From contig JBCBQC010000020.1 of NCBI GenBank assembly GCA_039820405.1, forward strand, positions 7,284 to 71,283: a stretch of DNA of 64,000 bases, written 5' to 3'. The stretch comes from CALLVY01 sp937899855 (GTDB lineage Bacteria; Bacteroidota; Bacteroidia; Chitinophagales; Saprospiraceae). The notes under the pieces were generated by a model. The model ran no database searches, had not been told where the DNA came from, and worked only from the letters and a program-made list of their open reading frames with translations. The translations under genes and the position numbers were made by a program. Below are positions 40,701 through 49,501 of the stretch, piece by piece; position 1 is the stretch's first letter; every line of letters begins with the position of its first letter.

Positions 40701-42100
40701 GCGTTCGGACCACCAGCTCGACCGACGACGAAGGCAAGGAGGTCAACATCGTACTTTCCCGGGCTGGAGAAATCCGCATCCTGGAGCACAAGACCAACCG
40801 CCAGTTAGCCTCTCACCACATCCCTTACGGTGCGATTATTCACGTCGAACAGGGTAAGGACATCGAGAAGGGAGATATGATCTGTGAATGGGATCCGTTC
40901 AACGCCGTTATCGTATCCGAATTCTCGGGAATCGTTCAGTTCGAATCCATTGAGGAAGGGCTAACCTACCGGATTGAGCGGGATGATCAGACGGGCTACG
41001 AGGAAAAAGTTATCGTGGAAAGCAAAAACAAGCGCAAGATTCCGACCATCAAGATCGTCAGCCCCGATGGCGAAGAACTGCGGAGCTACAACTTGCCCGT
41101 AGGCTCTTACATCTCCATCGAAGATGGTGCGAAGATCAAGGGTGGCGACAAGCTGGTTAAGATTCCGCGTAACCTCGGTAAGATTCAGGATATCACCGGT
41201 GGTCTGCCCCGGGTAACGGAGCTTTTCGAAGCACGTAATCCTTCCAACCCCGCGGTAACCTCCGAAATTGACGGTGTCGTTTCCTTTGGTAAGATCAAGC
41301 GCGGTAACCGCGAGATCTTTATTCAGGACGAAAAGAGTGGCCAGAAGCGGAAGTACCTCATCGGTTTGTCCAAGCACATTCTGGTACAAGAGGGTGACTT
41401 CGTTCGGGCTGGGATGCCCCTCTCGGATGGTGCCATTTCACCCCGTGATATCCTCGCCATCAAGGGCCCCTTTGCCGTACAGTCCTATCTGGTGAACGGT
41501 GTACAGGAAGTCTACCGCTCGCAGGGGATTACGATTAACGATAAGCACATCGAGGTGATTGTTCGCCAGATGATGCGCCGCGTCCAGATCGTCGATCCGG
41601 GTGATACGACCTTCCTCGAAGGCGAAGCCGTCGACCGTTTCGATTTCTTCGAACAAAACGACTGGATCTTCGATAAGAAGTTCGTGACGGATGCGGGTGA
41701 ATCGGCCAAGCTCAAGCCCGGCCAGTTGGTCAGCTTGCGTCAGGTACGGGAAGAAAACTCCTACCTCAAGCGCAACGACAAAAAACTGGTCACCTTCCGC
41801 GATGCCGTCTCCGCCACTTCGAGCCCCCTACTCCAGGGAATTACGAAGTCTTCGCTCGGTACGCAAAGCTGGATTTCGGCTGCTTCCTTCCAGGAAACGA
41901 CCAAGGTCCTCAGCCAAGCTGCCATTGGTGCGAAGCGCGACAACCTCAACGGTTTGAAGGAAAACGTAATCGTCGGGAAGAAAATCCCCGCGGGAACGGG
42001 ACTCCGCCAATTCAAGCGCCTCTACGTATCCAGCCAAGAAGCTTACGAAGCTGCTCAAGCGCGTAAAGAACAGTTGGAAGAGGTAGAAGGATTGGAATAG
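37796..42100 (+). CDS. rpoC: RNA polymerase beta' subunit
   Basis: 1434 residues, usual for Bacteroidota. Seen: N-terminal zinc site [57 protein letters not shown], the catalytic [12 protein letters not shown] with three metal-binding aspartates, the second zinc site ([13 protein letters not shown]), bridge/trigger region [18 protein letters not shown], and [12 protein letters not shown]. It starts 33 bases after rpoB and ends just before a terminator. Confidence 0.98.
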   Translation: [1434 protein letters not shown]

Positions 42101-42127
42101 ATTAGACGATCCGTAACTTTACGAAAA

Positions 42128-42165
42128 TAAAAAGGGGCTTGCTCAAGAGAGCAGGCCCTTTTTTT
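42128..42165. terminator. Bidirectional terminator between rpoC and ribE
   Basis: AAAAAGGGGC-TTGCTC pairs with GAGCA-GGCCCTTTTTTT across the loop AAGA. A-run on the left and T-run on the right let it serve both convergent transcripts. It overlaps the last codons of ribE. Confidence 0.85.
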
Positions 42166-42751
42166 CGTAAGCTGCCGCCATACGGGCGACGTATTTGCCG
42201 ATAATATCGTATTCTAGGTTGATGCGCATTCCCGTACGGAGCTGCTGGAAAGTGGTATGCTCGTAAGTGTAGGGAATAATGGCTACCGAAAAACCTTCCG
42301 CCGTAGGATCGACAACGGTCAAGCTGACACCATTGACGCAGATCGAGCCCTTGTCCACCAGTAGGTGGGCTTGCTCGGGAGAATGGCTAAAACGATAGTA
42401 CCAGCTGCCATCCGCCTCCGCCACCGATTCGCAGCGACCGGTACCATCTACGTGGCCCTGTACGATGTGGCCATCCAGACGGGCGCGAGAAAGCATGGCC
42501 CGTTCCAAATTGACGAAGTCCCCCACCTTTAAATCGCCCAAATTGCTACGTTGCATGGTCTCCAAAATGGCGGTAACCACGTAGGCGTCGTCCATGACTT
42601 TCACCACGGTCAGGCAAACGCCGTTGTGGGCCAAACTCTGATCGACTTGTAGCTCCGACGCGAGTTCGGAGTTGATGGTAAAGTGATAATTGCTGCCTTC
42701 CTGCTCGATGCGCTGCACCCGACCCAGGCTTTCGATAATTCCAGTAAACAT
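42143..42751 (-). CDS. ribE: Riboflavin synthase alpha subunit
   Basis: Dismutates two molecules of 6,7-dimethyl-8-ribityllumazine to riboflavin. 202 residues made of two similar barrels: MFTGIIESLGRV at the start of the first, the substrate motif HNGVCLTVV, and the second half beginning GHIVQGHVDGTG with VNGVSLTVVD. The N-terminal MFTGII is strictly conserved. It lies 24 bases after the T9SS-sorted protein gene on the same strand, so it may be on the same transcript, and ends inside the terminator shared with rpoC. Confidence 0.95.
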   Translation of the reverse strand: MFTGIIESLGRVQRIEQEGSNYHFTINSELASELQVDQSLAHNGVCLTVVKVMDDAYVVTAILETMQRSNLGDLKVGDFVNLERAMLSRARLDGHIVQGHVDGTGRCESVAEADGSWYYRFSHSPEQAHLLVDKGSICVNGVSLTVVDPTAEGFSVAIIPYTYEHTTFQQLRTGMRINLEYDIIGKYVARMAAAYEKKGLLS

Positions 42752-42775
42752 GAATTCCAGTGATTTATAAGGTCA

Positions 42776-45604
42776 TTAATTGCGACCGCGGACCAGTTCG
42801 ATGTAGCCACTCAGCAAGTCATCCGCCGCGGTAATTCCCGAGACGCGTTCTTCAAAAACCTTACAAGTGTAGTAGTAAACCCCTTCGGCCAGCTCGGCCC
42901 CCGATTGGTTGTTACCGTTCCAGTTGATATCGGGATCAGTCGTTTGGAATACCAACTGTCCCCAGCGATTGAAGATCTGTATCTCAATACGATCAACAAA
43001 GCAATAGGGATAGGGTTTAAACAATTCGTTGCTGCCGTCTCCATTGGGAGTAAAGGCATTGGGCAGTTCGTAGAAGGGGCAGTTGTCCACGCATACGACA
43101 TTGCTAAATACGCTTTCGTTTTCGAAGGTATCGATGGCCGTCACGGCGTAGCAACCCGCCAGTCCTACCAGTGGAATGTGGAGGGTATCCAATTTGGTGG
43201 GATCGTCGATTTGGCCAAATTGAACAAACTGGGGATCGTCCACAGTGGGTTTGTAGTAGAGTCGGTAAGCGACGACATCATCGGTTTCTAGGCATGCGAT
43301 GATGGGATTGGTCCAGCTCAATTCATTGATCAACTCATCATCCTGTACCAAGCAAGCCTGGCCCGCTTCGGAATCATCGCAAAGGTTGCCGACCGTCAGT
43401 ACGGGCGGACAGGGCGGAATGGTATCCAACGGAGTGCCGCAGGCCTCCTGCGACGAGTTGAGTAGGGGACTCGGAATGTCATTGACGCCATAGGAACCCG
43501 AACTTTCTACGTAGTAACAGTACTCAATACCGTTTACTAAGCCATCGTTGTCCACAAATTCGGGGTTCGGGGTCATCCCGATCGACACCCAGGTGGAGCC
43601 GTTCCAGCGGAATACTTCGTAGTCGAAGTTATCCCAGGGGACGTCCTCTTCCCAAGTCAATATGTTGAACTCATCGGAGGAGGCTACGGAGAGGAAGACC
43701 GAGGAGGCTGCGGTGGCAAAGCCCAGTGGCTCGGGGATATTGTCGACGTAAAAGGCCAGGCGGTAGGTGTAGGGATTGGCGACGGTATTGAGCCCCGTAT
43801 CCAGGAAAAAGGTATCTATCGGATCGCTAAAATTATTGGCCGTAAATACGGCTCCCGGAATGAGGACAAAGTCGTTGTCGGCGGGGTTAAAGCCCACGGC
43901 GCGGTACAGCTCGTAGATGTACGGCCCGGGGTTTTGGAGGGTATCTAGATCCTCGGCCCGTGGCCTCGTCCAGCGCACCATGATCTCCCCGTCGACGGCA
44001 TCGGTTTGCATGACGCTATTTTCGACGATGAGGGGGACGTCGCGATTCAGCTGGAGGCAGATCTCGGCTGATGGCAAGCTCTCTACTTCGTTGAAGGGGA
44101 AGCCTCCCTGGGTTGTTTGGGCAAATTCGGCTAAGATGCGGTAGCAATAGGTTCGGCCTCGTTCGAGCTCCTGATCCCGGTATACGTAGCGCCCATTGGC
44201 AATGTCTTGAATGGGGGCGGAGGTGATCTTGGTATAGCCCCGACCCTCCAAACCGGGCTCGCAATCGTCGATGGGGAAGGAATTGCTACCGATCCTTCGC
44301 CACACCGTAAAGCCTCGAAAATACTCATCGGTAGTGATCTCGCAATCGTAGGGCAAGGCCCAGTCGAGGAGGATGTCCTGTTGTTCCGGTTCGGCCATCA
44401 AGTCCTCGGGGGGTGGCCCCACCACCTTGATGTTGACGATGTGGAGAGCGGAGAGAAAAACGGTATCTACCCCATTTTCCACGGGAATAAAGATGGGTTC
44501 GTTGTCCTGGGCGCGAAAAATAATCTTGTAGGGCTCATCGGCGATGTGATCGCAAATCGTTTGCCAGCGGAAGGTGCGCGATAGGGGTTGGGCCATGTAG
44601 TCGACGACGCTCTCAAATTCGGCGGGGCCGACGAAGCCCTCGCTCAGGGGCCCGCCCAATGCGGTGAGGTTGACCAATTGGTCGGCTTCCATGATGGGAG
44701 CGGTAGCCGTCACGTCAAAGGTCAGCAGCTCTCCCGCCACTACGCAAAACTCCCGTTCGGAGGCGATCTGGGGGGGAAGGTTGTTGCATTCCACCACCCG
44801 AATTTGCATGTCGCGGAGCAGGGTGTCGATGGGAACGCCGTTCCGGAATTCGATGACGTGAAAAGCAATATTAAACTCCCCCGATGGACAGGGCGAGTGG
44901 GGTGAGTCCCAGACGATGGTCCCCTGGGCGTTCATGGTGATGACGTTGGGAGGAACCGCGGGGGAGGTGTAGTCCTGGACTTCTTGGCCTTCCCGCTCCA
45001 GAGGGGTGACCAGCTCGTAGGCCAAGCTATCGTTGTCGGGATCGAAGGCACCGGGATTGTGGATAAAGGGCTGACCCACACAGGCCACGTCGATGGGCGG
45101 CTGGGTGAGAATGGGCGAGCTGTTGAAATCTTGAAAAATGGGATCAAAAAAGGTGACGGTGGTGCGAATGTAAAACTGAATGTTTTGCGATAGGGGAAAA
45201 TTGAGGTTACAAATCCCCCCGTTGCGATTGGGATCCACGACCGACATGGTGTAGCGATTGATGGAGCCGTAGGTGTGGGTAGTCCGGTAGAGGCTTCGCT
45301 TAATGTCGTTGGGTAGGATTTCTCCATCGGGTACCCCCATTCCGTTGATGGGTCCATTGATGCGCACCACGCTTGAGCAGGTCCCATCCCCCCAGCAAAT
45401 TTCGATGGTATCCCGGTCGGCGGCCGTACTACTGGCCTTCGAGTAAATCGTGGCGGTGGCCTCGATGGTCAGGTTCCCAATTTGGGTGTAGGTGATTTCT
45501 CCCGCACGGTTGTGCGTGGCCTGGACCAATGGTAGCGCCAGGAAAAACAGCACGTAGGGGAGAAGGGAGCGCAACTGCTGGGATAAAGATGGGTTCATGG
45601 ACAC
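42776..45604 (-). CDS. T9SS-sorted secreted protein with type B sorting domain
   Basis: 942 residues. Signal peptide to about residue 29 (ending VQATHNRAGEI, where THNRAGEI opens a family widespread in Bacteroidota). Domains: an N-terminal module to about 300 with TIEICWGDGTCSS and the sequence GAFDPDNDSLAYELVTP; fibronectin-III-like modules about 420-820 (for example ILLDWALPYDCEITTDEYFR (start) and EFNILTWEEDVPWDNF); and a C-terminal type IX type B sorting domain about 855-942 (LPNAFTPNGDGSNELF, IFNRWGQLVFQT). Secreted and probably surface-attached; function unknown. ATGs at 45604 and 45598 are both possible starts. Downstream ribE is unrelated. Confidence 0.88.
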   Translation of the reverse strand: MSMNPSLSQQLRSLLPYVLFFLALPLVQATHNRAGEITYTQIGNLTIEATATIYSKASSTAADRDTIEICWGDGTCSSVVRINGPINGMGVPDGEILPNDIKRSLYRTTHTYGSINRYTMSVVDPNRNGGICNLNFPLSQNIQFYIRTTVTFFDPIFQDFNSSPILTQPPIDVACVGQPFIHNPGAFDPDNDSLAYELVTPLEREGQEVQDYTSPAVPPNVITMNAQGTIVWDSPHSPCPSGEFNIAFHVIEFRNGVPIDTLLRDMQIRVVECNNLPPQIASEREFCVVAGELLTFDVTATAPIMEADQLVNLTALGGPLSEGFVGPAEFESVVDYMAQPLSRTFRWQTICDHIADEPYKIIFRAQDNEPIFIPVENGVDTVFLSALHIVNIKVVGPPPEDLMAEPEQQDILLDWALPYDCEITTDEYFRGFTVWRRIGSNSFPIDDCEPGLEGRGYTKITSAPIQDIANGRYVYRDQELERGRTYCYRILAEFAQTTQGGFPFNEVESLPSAEICLQLNRDVPLIVENSVMQTDAVDGEIMVRWTRPRAEDLDTLQNPGPYIYELYRAVGFNPADNDFVLIPGAVFTANNFSDPIDTFFLDTGLNTVANPYTYRLAFYVDNIPEPLGFATAASSVFLSVASSDEFNILTWEEDVPWDNFDYEVFRWNGSTWVSIGMTPNPEFVDNDGLVNGIEYCYYVESSGSYGVNDIPSPLLNSSQEACGTPLDTIPPCPPVLTVGNLCDDSEAGQACLVQDDELINELSWTNPIIACLETDDVVAYRLYYKPTVDDPQFVQFGQIDDPTKLDTLHIPLVGLAGCYAVTAIDTFENESVFSNVVCVDNCPFYELPNAFTPNGDGSNELFKPYPYCFVDRIEIQIFNRWGQLVFQTTDPDINWNGNNQSGAELAEGVYYYTCKVFEERVSGITAADDLLSGYIELVRGRN

Positions 45605-45751
45605 ACTTTTTGTACAAAATAGAAAATATTAGCCATTACGGGCATGTGTCAAGAGGCTCGTCATGGTTTTAACGAAAAATCCCCCCAATTAGTTTGTCCA
45701 AATTCGGCCACAGTCGCGCGGTATTGTTGGGTAGTTGACAAGCAATGGGGT

Positions 45752-46636
45752 TTAGGCTTGTTGATCCGCCAAACGCAGCGCCGCCAGGCACTCGGTGAGG
45801 CCGGTTCGCCAGTGGGGGATGCTCAGATCGAAGTCCCGGCAAATTTTTTGTTTGTTGAGCAAGCTGAAGGGAGGTCGCCGTGCTGGCGTTGGGTAGGCAC
45901 TGGTCAGAATGGGCCTTACCCGACAGTCGATCCCCTCGATCGCAAAAATGGCCAACGCAAAGTCGTACCAACTGCAAACACCTTCGTTGCTGTAATGGTA
46001 AATACCGCCCGCTTGCTCCTGGCCCTCCACCACCCGAGCGATCATCCGGAGCAAGGCCCGGGCCAAGTGGCGGGCGTAGGTAGGAGTGCCCACCTGATCG
46101 TATACGATCCCCAGCTCGTCCCGTTCGCGCCCCAGGCGAAGCATGGTTTTTACAAAATTGTGCCCGTAGGTGGAATACACCCAGGAAGTTCGTACCACCC
46201 AGGCCTCGGGAAGCCGCTCGCGCACCAGCAGGTCACCCGCCAGTTTGGTGCGGGCGTAAACGCTCTTGGGGTGGGTGGGGTCCGTCTCCAGCAGGGGCCG
46301 GTTGAGGGCATTGTGGTAGACGTAGTCCGTCGACAAGTGGATCAAACGGCAGCGCCGCTGGCGGCAAGCTTCCGTCAGCCATTCCACGGCCCGGGTATTG
46401 ACGGCGGTAGCCAGCTCGGCCTCCGTCTCGGCCCGATCGACGGCCGTGTAAGCGGCGCAGTTGATGCAAAAATCAAAATGGTGGTCGGCAAAAAATTGCT
46501 GGATCGCGCCGGGCTCCGTCAGATCGACTTCGGCACGGTCGATAAAGGTAAAGGACCAATCGGGATACTGGGGCTGGTGAAATTGTAGTTCCTGACCGAC
46601 TTGTCCGAGGGCGCCGGTAACGAGTATGGCGGGCAT
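45752..46636 (-). CDS. rfbD: dTDP-4-dehydrorhamnose reductase
   Basis: Last step of dTDP-L-rhamnose synthesis, NADPH-dependent. 294 residues of the extended short-chain dehydrogenase type. Seen: nucleotide-binding GALGQVGQEL at the N-terminus, NCAAYTAVDRAE, STDYVYHN, and the catalytic YARTKLAGD (Tyr-x-x-x-Lys). It follows rfbC by 12 bases. dTDP-rhamnose feeds polysaccharide or glycoprotein synthesis in the envelope. rfbA and rfbB are not in the window. Confidence 0.93.
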   Translation of the reverse strand: MPAILVTGALGQVGQELQFHQPQYPDWSFTFIDRAEVDLTEPGAIQQFFADHHFDFCINCAAYTAVDRAETEAELATAVNTRAVEWLTEACRQRRCRLIHLSTDYVYHNALNRPLLETDPTHPKSVYARTKLAGDLLVRERLPEAWVVRTSWVYSTYGHNFVKTMLRLGRERDELGIVYDQVGTPTYARHLARALLRMIARVVEGQEQAGGIYHYSNEGVCSWYDFALAIFAIEGIDCRVRPILTSAYPTPARRPPFSLLNKQKICRDFDLSIPHWRTGLTECLAALRLADQQA

Positions 46637-46648
46637 GGGAGGGTTTTT

Positions 46649-47203
46649 TTATTCGGAAATGTAGGGGCGGTGTTTCCCCAGTACCGGACTATCGCGGTCT
46701 TTGGGGGAGAGGAGGACCGCATCGGCCGCGATCTGCCAGTCGATCCCGAGTTGGGCATCGTTGTAGAGCAGTGCCCCTTCGTGCGCCTTGGAGTAGAAGT
46801 TGTCGCACTTGTAGAAGAACTCAGCCGTTGGACTTAGGACGACGTAGCCGTGGGCAAAGCCCCGGGGGATAAAGAGCTGGCGTTTGTTGGCGGCACTGAG
46901 TCGGACGCCGTAGGATTGGCCGTAGGTCGGCGACCCCTGGCGGATATCCACCGCCACGTCGAGTACTTCCCCTTCCACCACCCGCACCAGTTTGGCCTGG
47001 GCAAAGGGCGGAACCTGGTAGTGCAGCCCCCGGAGTACGCCGTAAGTGGAGCGCGCTTGGTTGTCCTGTACAAAATGGGTATCGATCCCGTTGGTTTGAA
47101 ACAGTCGTTCGTTGTAGGCCTCGAAGAAATAGCCGCGTTGGTCTTCCCAAACTTGCGGTTCAAAAAGCAGGAGGCCCTCGATGGGGGTGGGGCTGAAAGG
47201 CAT
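46649..47203 (-). CDS. rfbC: dTDP-4-dehydrorhamnose 3,5-epimerase
   Basis: 184-residue cupin-fold epimerase of the dTDP-rhamnose pathway. Seen: GLLLFEPQVWEDQRGYFFEA, the active-site stretch QARSTYGVLRGLHYQ with the catalytic histidine, and FIPRGFAHGYVVLS. It lies 15 bases after der and 12 before rfbD, so it shares a transcript with them. Confidence 0.95.
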   Translation of the reverse strand: MPFSPTPIEGLLLFEPQVWEDQRGYFFEAYNERLFQTNGIDTHFVQDNQARSTYGVLRGLHYQVPPFAQAKLVRVVEGEVLDVAVDIRQGSPTYGQSYGVRLSAANKRQLFIPRGFAHGYVVLSPTAEFFYKCDNFYSKAHEGALLYNDAQLGIDWQIAADAVLLSPKDRDSPVLGKHRPYISE

Positions 47204-47218
47204 GCCGTAAGGTTTAGA

Positions 47219-48529
47219 TCAGTTCTTATTTTTGTTACGGAAGAAAATGCTAATGGGTACACCGGTAAAGTCGAAATTGCTCCGCAACTGGTTTTCGAGG
47301 TAATTTTTGTAACTCTCCTTGATGTGCTTGGGATTGTTGCAGAAAAAGGCGAAGGCCGGATAGTAAAGCGGCAGTTGGGAGACGTACTTGATTTTGATGA
47401 AGCGGCCCCGGTGGGCGGGGGGAGGGACCTTTTCGATGGCTTCCAGCATCACTTCGTTGAGGAGGGAAGTTTTGATCTTGCGGGTGCGGTTTTCGTGGAC
47501 CTCCAGGGCCACCTCAATGGCTTTGAAAATCCGTTGTTTTTCCAGGGCCGAGATGAATACGACGGGAACGTCGTCGAAGGGGGCGAGGCGTTCGCGGATT
47601 TCCTTTTCCACGTCGCGCGCCGTATTGGTCGACTTGCTCACCAGGTCCCACTTGTTGACCAGGATGACGAGGCCCTTATTTCGGCTCTGGGCCAGTCGGA
47701 AGATGCTCATGTCTTGGGCCTCCACGCCGGTTTGGGCATCGATGAGCAGCAGACAGATATCGGCATTTTCGAGGGCTCGGATGGCCCGCATCACCGAGTA
47801 AAATTCTAGGTTTTCGTGTACCCGCGACTTTTTGCGGATACCGGCCGTATCGATGATGAGGAACTCCTTGCCGAACTTGGCGTATTTGGTGTGGATCGAA
47901 TCACGGGTGGTACCGGCGATATCGGTGACGATGTTGCGGTCTTCCCCCAGCAGGGCATTGACCAGGCTGGATTTGCCGACGTTGGGTTGGCCGAGGATGG
48001 CAAATTTGGGCAATTCATCTTCCGTATCCTCCCCATCGCTGACGTGTTCGGTGATGGCGTCCAGCAGTTCGCCCGAGCCGCTGCCGGAGAGGGAGGAGAG
48101 GAAAAAAGTATCTTCGAAGCCCAGGCTCCAAAACTCATTGGCGTCGAGCAGGCGCTGGTTGTTGTCGACCTTGTTGACGGCGAGGAAAACGGGTTTGTCC
48201 GCCCGCCGCAGCAAATCGGCAATCTCCCCATCCAGATCGGTAACCCCCGTACTCACGTCCACCAGAAAAACCAGTACGTTGGCCTCCTCGATGGCGATTT
48301 TGACCTGAGAGCGGATGGCAGCCTCAAAGACGTCGTCCGAATTTTTGACGAAGCCCCCGGTATCGACTACGGTAAAGGTCTTGCCGTTCCACTCGCAGAG
48401 GCCGTACATCCGGTCGCGCGTGACCCCACTAATGTCGTCGATGATGGCCTGTCGTTCTCCGATGAGGCGGTTGTAGAGGGTGGATTTTCCCACGTTTGGT
48501 CGGCCCACGATGGCCACTACGTTTCCCAT
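47219..48529 (-). CDS. der: Ribosome-associated GTPase Der (EngA)
   Basis: Essential GTPase for 50S subunit maturation. 436 residues with two consecutive G domains: GRPNVGKSTL at residue 8 and GQPNVGKSSL near 183; G3 motifs DTGG and DTAG; G4 NKVD and NKWD; then the C-terminal KH-like domain (HRGRFIKIKYVSQ). Sixty bases after era on the same strand, so both ribosome-assembly GTPases are probably co-expressed, with rfbCD attached at the 3' end. Confidence 0.97.
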   Translation of the reverse strand: MGNVVAIVGRPNVGKSTLYNRLIGERQAIIDDISGVTRDRMYGLCEWNGKTFTVVDTGGFVKNSDDVFEAAIRSQVKIAIEEANVLVFLVDVSTGVTDLDGEIADLLRRADKPVFLAVNKVDNNQRLLDANEFWSLGFEDTFFLSSLSGSGSGELLDAITEHVSDGEDTEDELPKFAILGQPNVGKSSLVNALLGEDRNIVTDIAGTTRDSIHTKYAKFGKEFLIIDTAGIRKKSRVHENLEFYSVMRAIRALENADICLLLIDAQTGVEAQDMSIFRLAQSRNKGLVILVNKWDLVSKSTNTARDVEKEIRERLAPFDDVPVVFISALEKQRIFKAIEVALEVHENRTRKIKTSLLNEVMLEAIEKVPPPAHRGRFIKIKYVSQLPLYYPAFAFFCNNPKHIKESYKNYLENQLRSNFDFTGVPISIFFRNKNKN

Positions 48530-48589
48530 GTTTAGAGGTGTCTGATTTTAGGTGGCAAAGGTCGGTTTTTTTGGGCAGAAATTCATACC

Positions 48590-49501
48590 CTAACCTTCAT
48601 ATCCAAAACGCCGGAGCGATCTTTCGTCGTCGCGCCAGTTTTCGCGGATCTTGACGTGAAGCTCCAGAAAAACCTTGGATTCCAAAAAGGTCTCGATGCT
48701 TTTGCGCGCATCGGTACCCAGTTTTTTGATGGCCGCCCCCTGTCTGCCGATGATGATGGCCTTTTGGGACTTACGGGCCACGAAGATCAGGGCGGAGATG
48801 CGGATCAGGGGCTGTCCCGCTTTGGTCTGGCTTTCCTTGAAGGACTCGATGGCTACCTCGCAGGAGTAGGGGATCTCCTGCTGATAGCGCAGCAGGATTT
48901 TTTCGCGGATGATCTCGCTGATGAAAAAGCGCTCGGGCTTATCGGTAAGCTGATCTTTGGGGTAGTAGGCCGGGCCCGGGGGGCAGTGCTGGAGGACGAG
49001 ATCGAGCAGGGACTGGGTACCCTTGCGGTGGAGGGCGGAAATGGGGATGACTGCCGTAAAATTGAGCCGCTCCTGCCACCAGGCGATCAAGTCGAGCAAG
49101 GCCTGTTCTTCCCCCAGGTCGATTTTGTTGATGACCAGGAAGAGGGGCGGTTGAATGTTCTGAAGTCGTTGGAGCAGGGGATGATCTTCGGGATACTTTT
49201 CACCCACCTCGGTAACCAGGATCATGAGGTCGGCATCCTCAAAAGTACCCTTCACGAAGCGGTTCATGGCTTCCTGCATTTTGTAGGCGGGCTCATCGAT
49301 GATGCCGGGGGTATCGGAAAAAACCAGCTGATAGTCCGCTCCGCTGACGATACCGATGATCCGATGGCGGGTCGTTTGGGGCTTGCTGGTGATGATCGAC
49401 ATGCGCTCGCCCACCAGGGCATTCATCAAGGTGGACTTGCCGACATTGGGTTGGCCGATGATGTTGATAAAACCGGAGCGGTGTTCTTTTTCCTCGGTCA
49501 T
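48590..49501 (-). CDS. era: GTPase Era
   Basis: Binds the 3' end of 16S rRNA in 30S assembly. 303 residues from ATG at 49501 (MTEEKEHRSGFINIIGQPNV). The frame is open upstream to 49945 but that part is an out-of-frame reading of the preceding gene. Seen: G1 GQPNVGKST, G2 region TTRHRIIGI, G3 DTPG, G4 NKID, and the KH domain with IIGRQGAAIKKLGTDARKSI. The ATG overlaps the stop of the upstream gene by one base (TAATG), a sign of translational coupling. Confidence 0.97.
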   Translation of the reverse strand: MTEEKEHRSGFINIIGQPNVGKSTLMNALVGERMSIITSKPQTTRHRIIGIVSGADYQLVFSDTPGIIDEPAYKMQEAMNRFVKGTFEDADLMILVTEVGEKYPEDHPLLQRLQNIQPPLFLVINKIDLGEEQALLDLIAWWQERLNFTAVIPISALHRKGTQSLLDLVLQHCPPGPAYYPKDQLTDKPERFFISEIIREKILLRYQQEIPYSCEVAIESFKESQTKAGQPLIRISALIFVARKSQKAIIIGRQGAAIKKLGTDARKSIETFLESKVFLELHVKIRENWRDDERSLRRFGYEG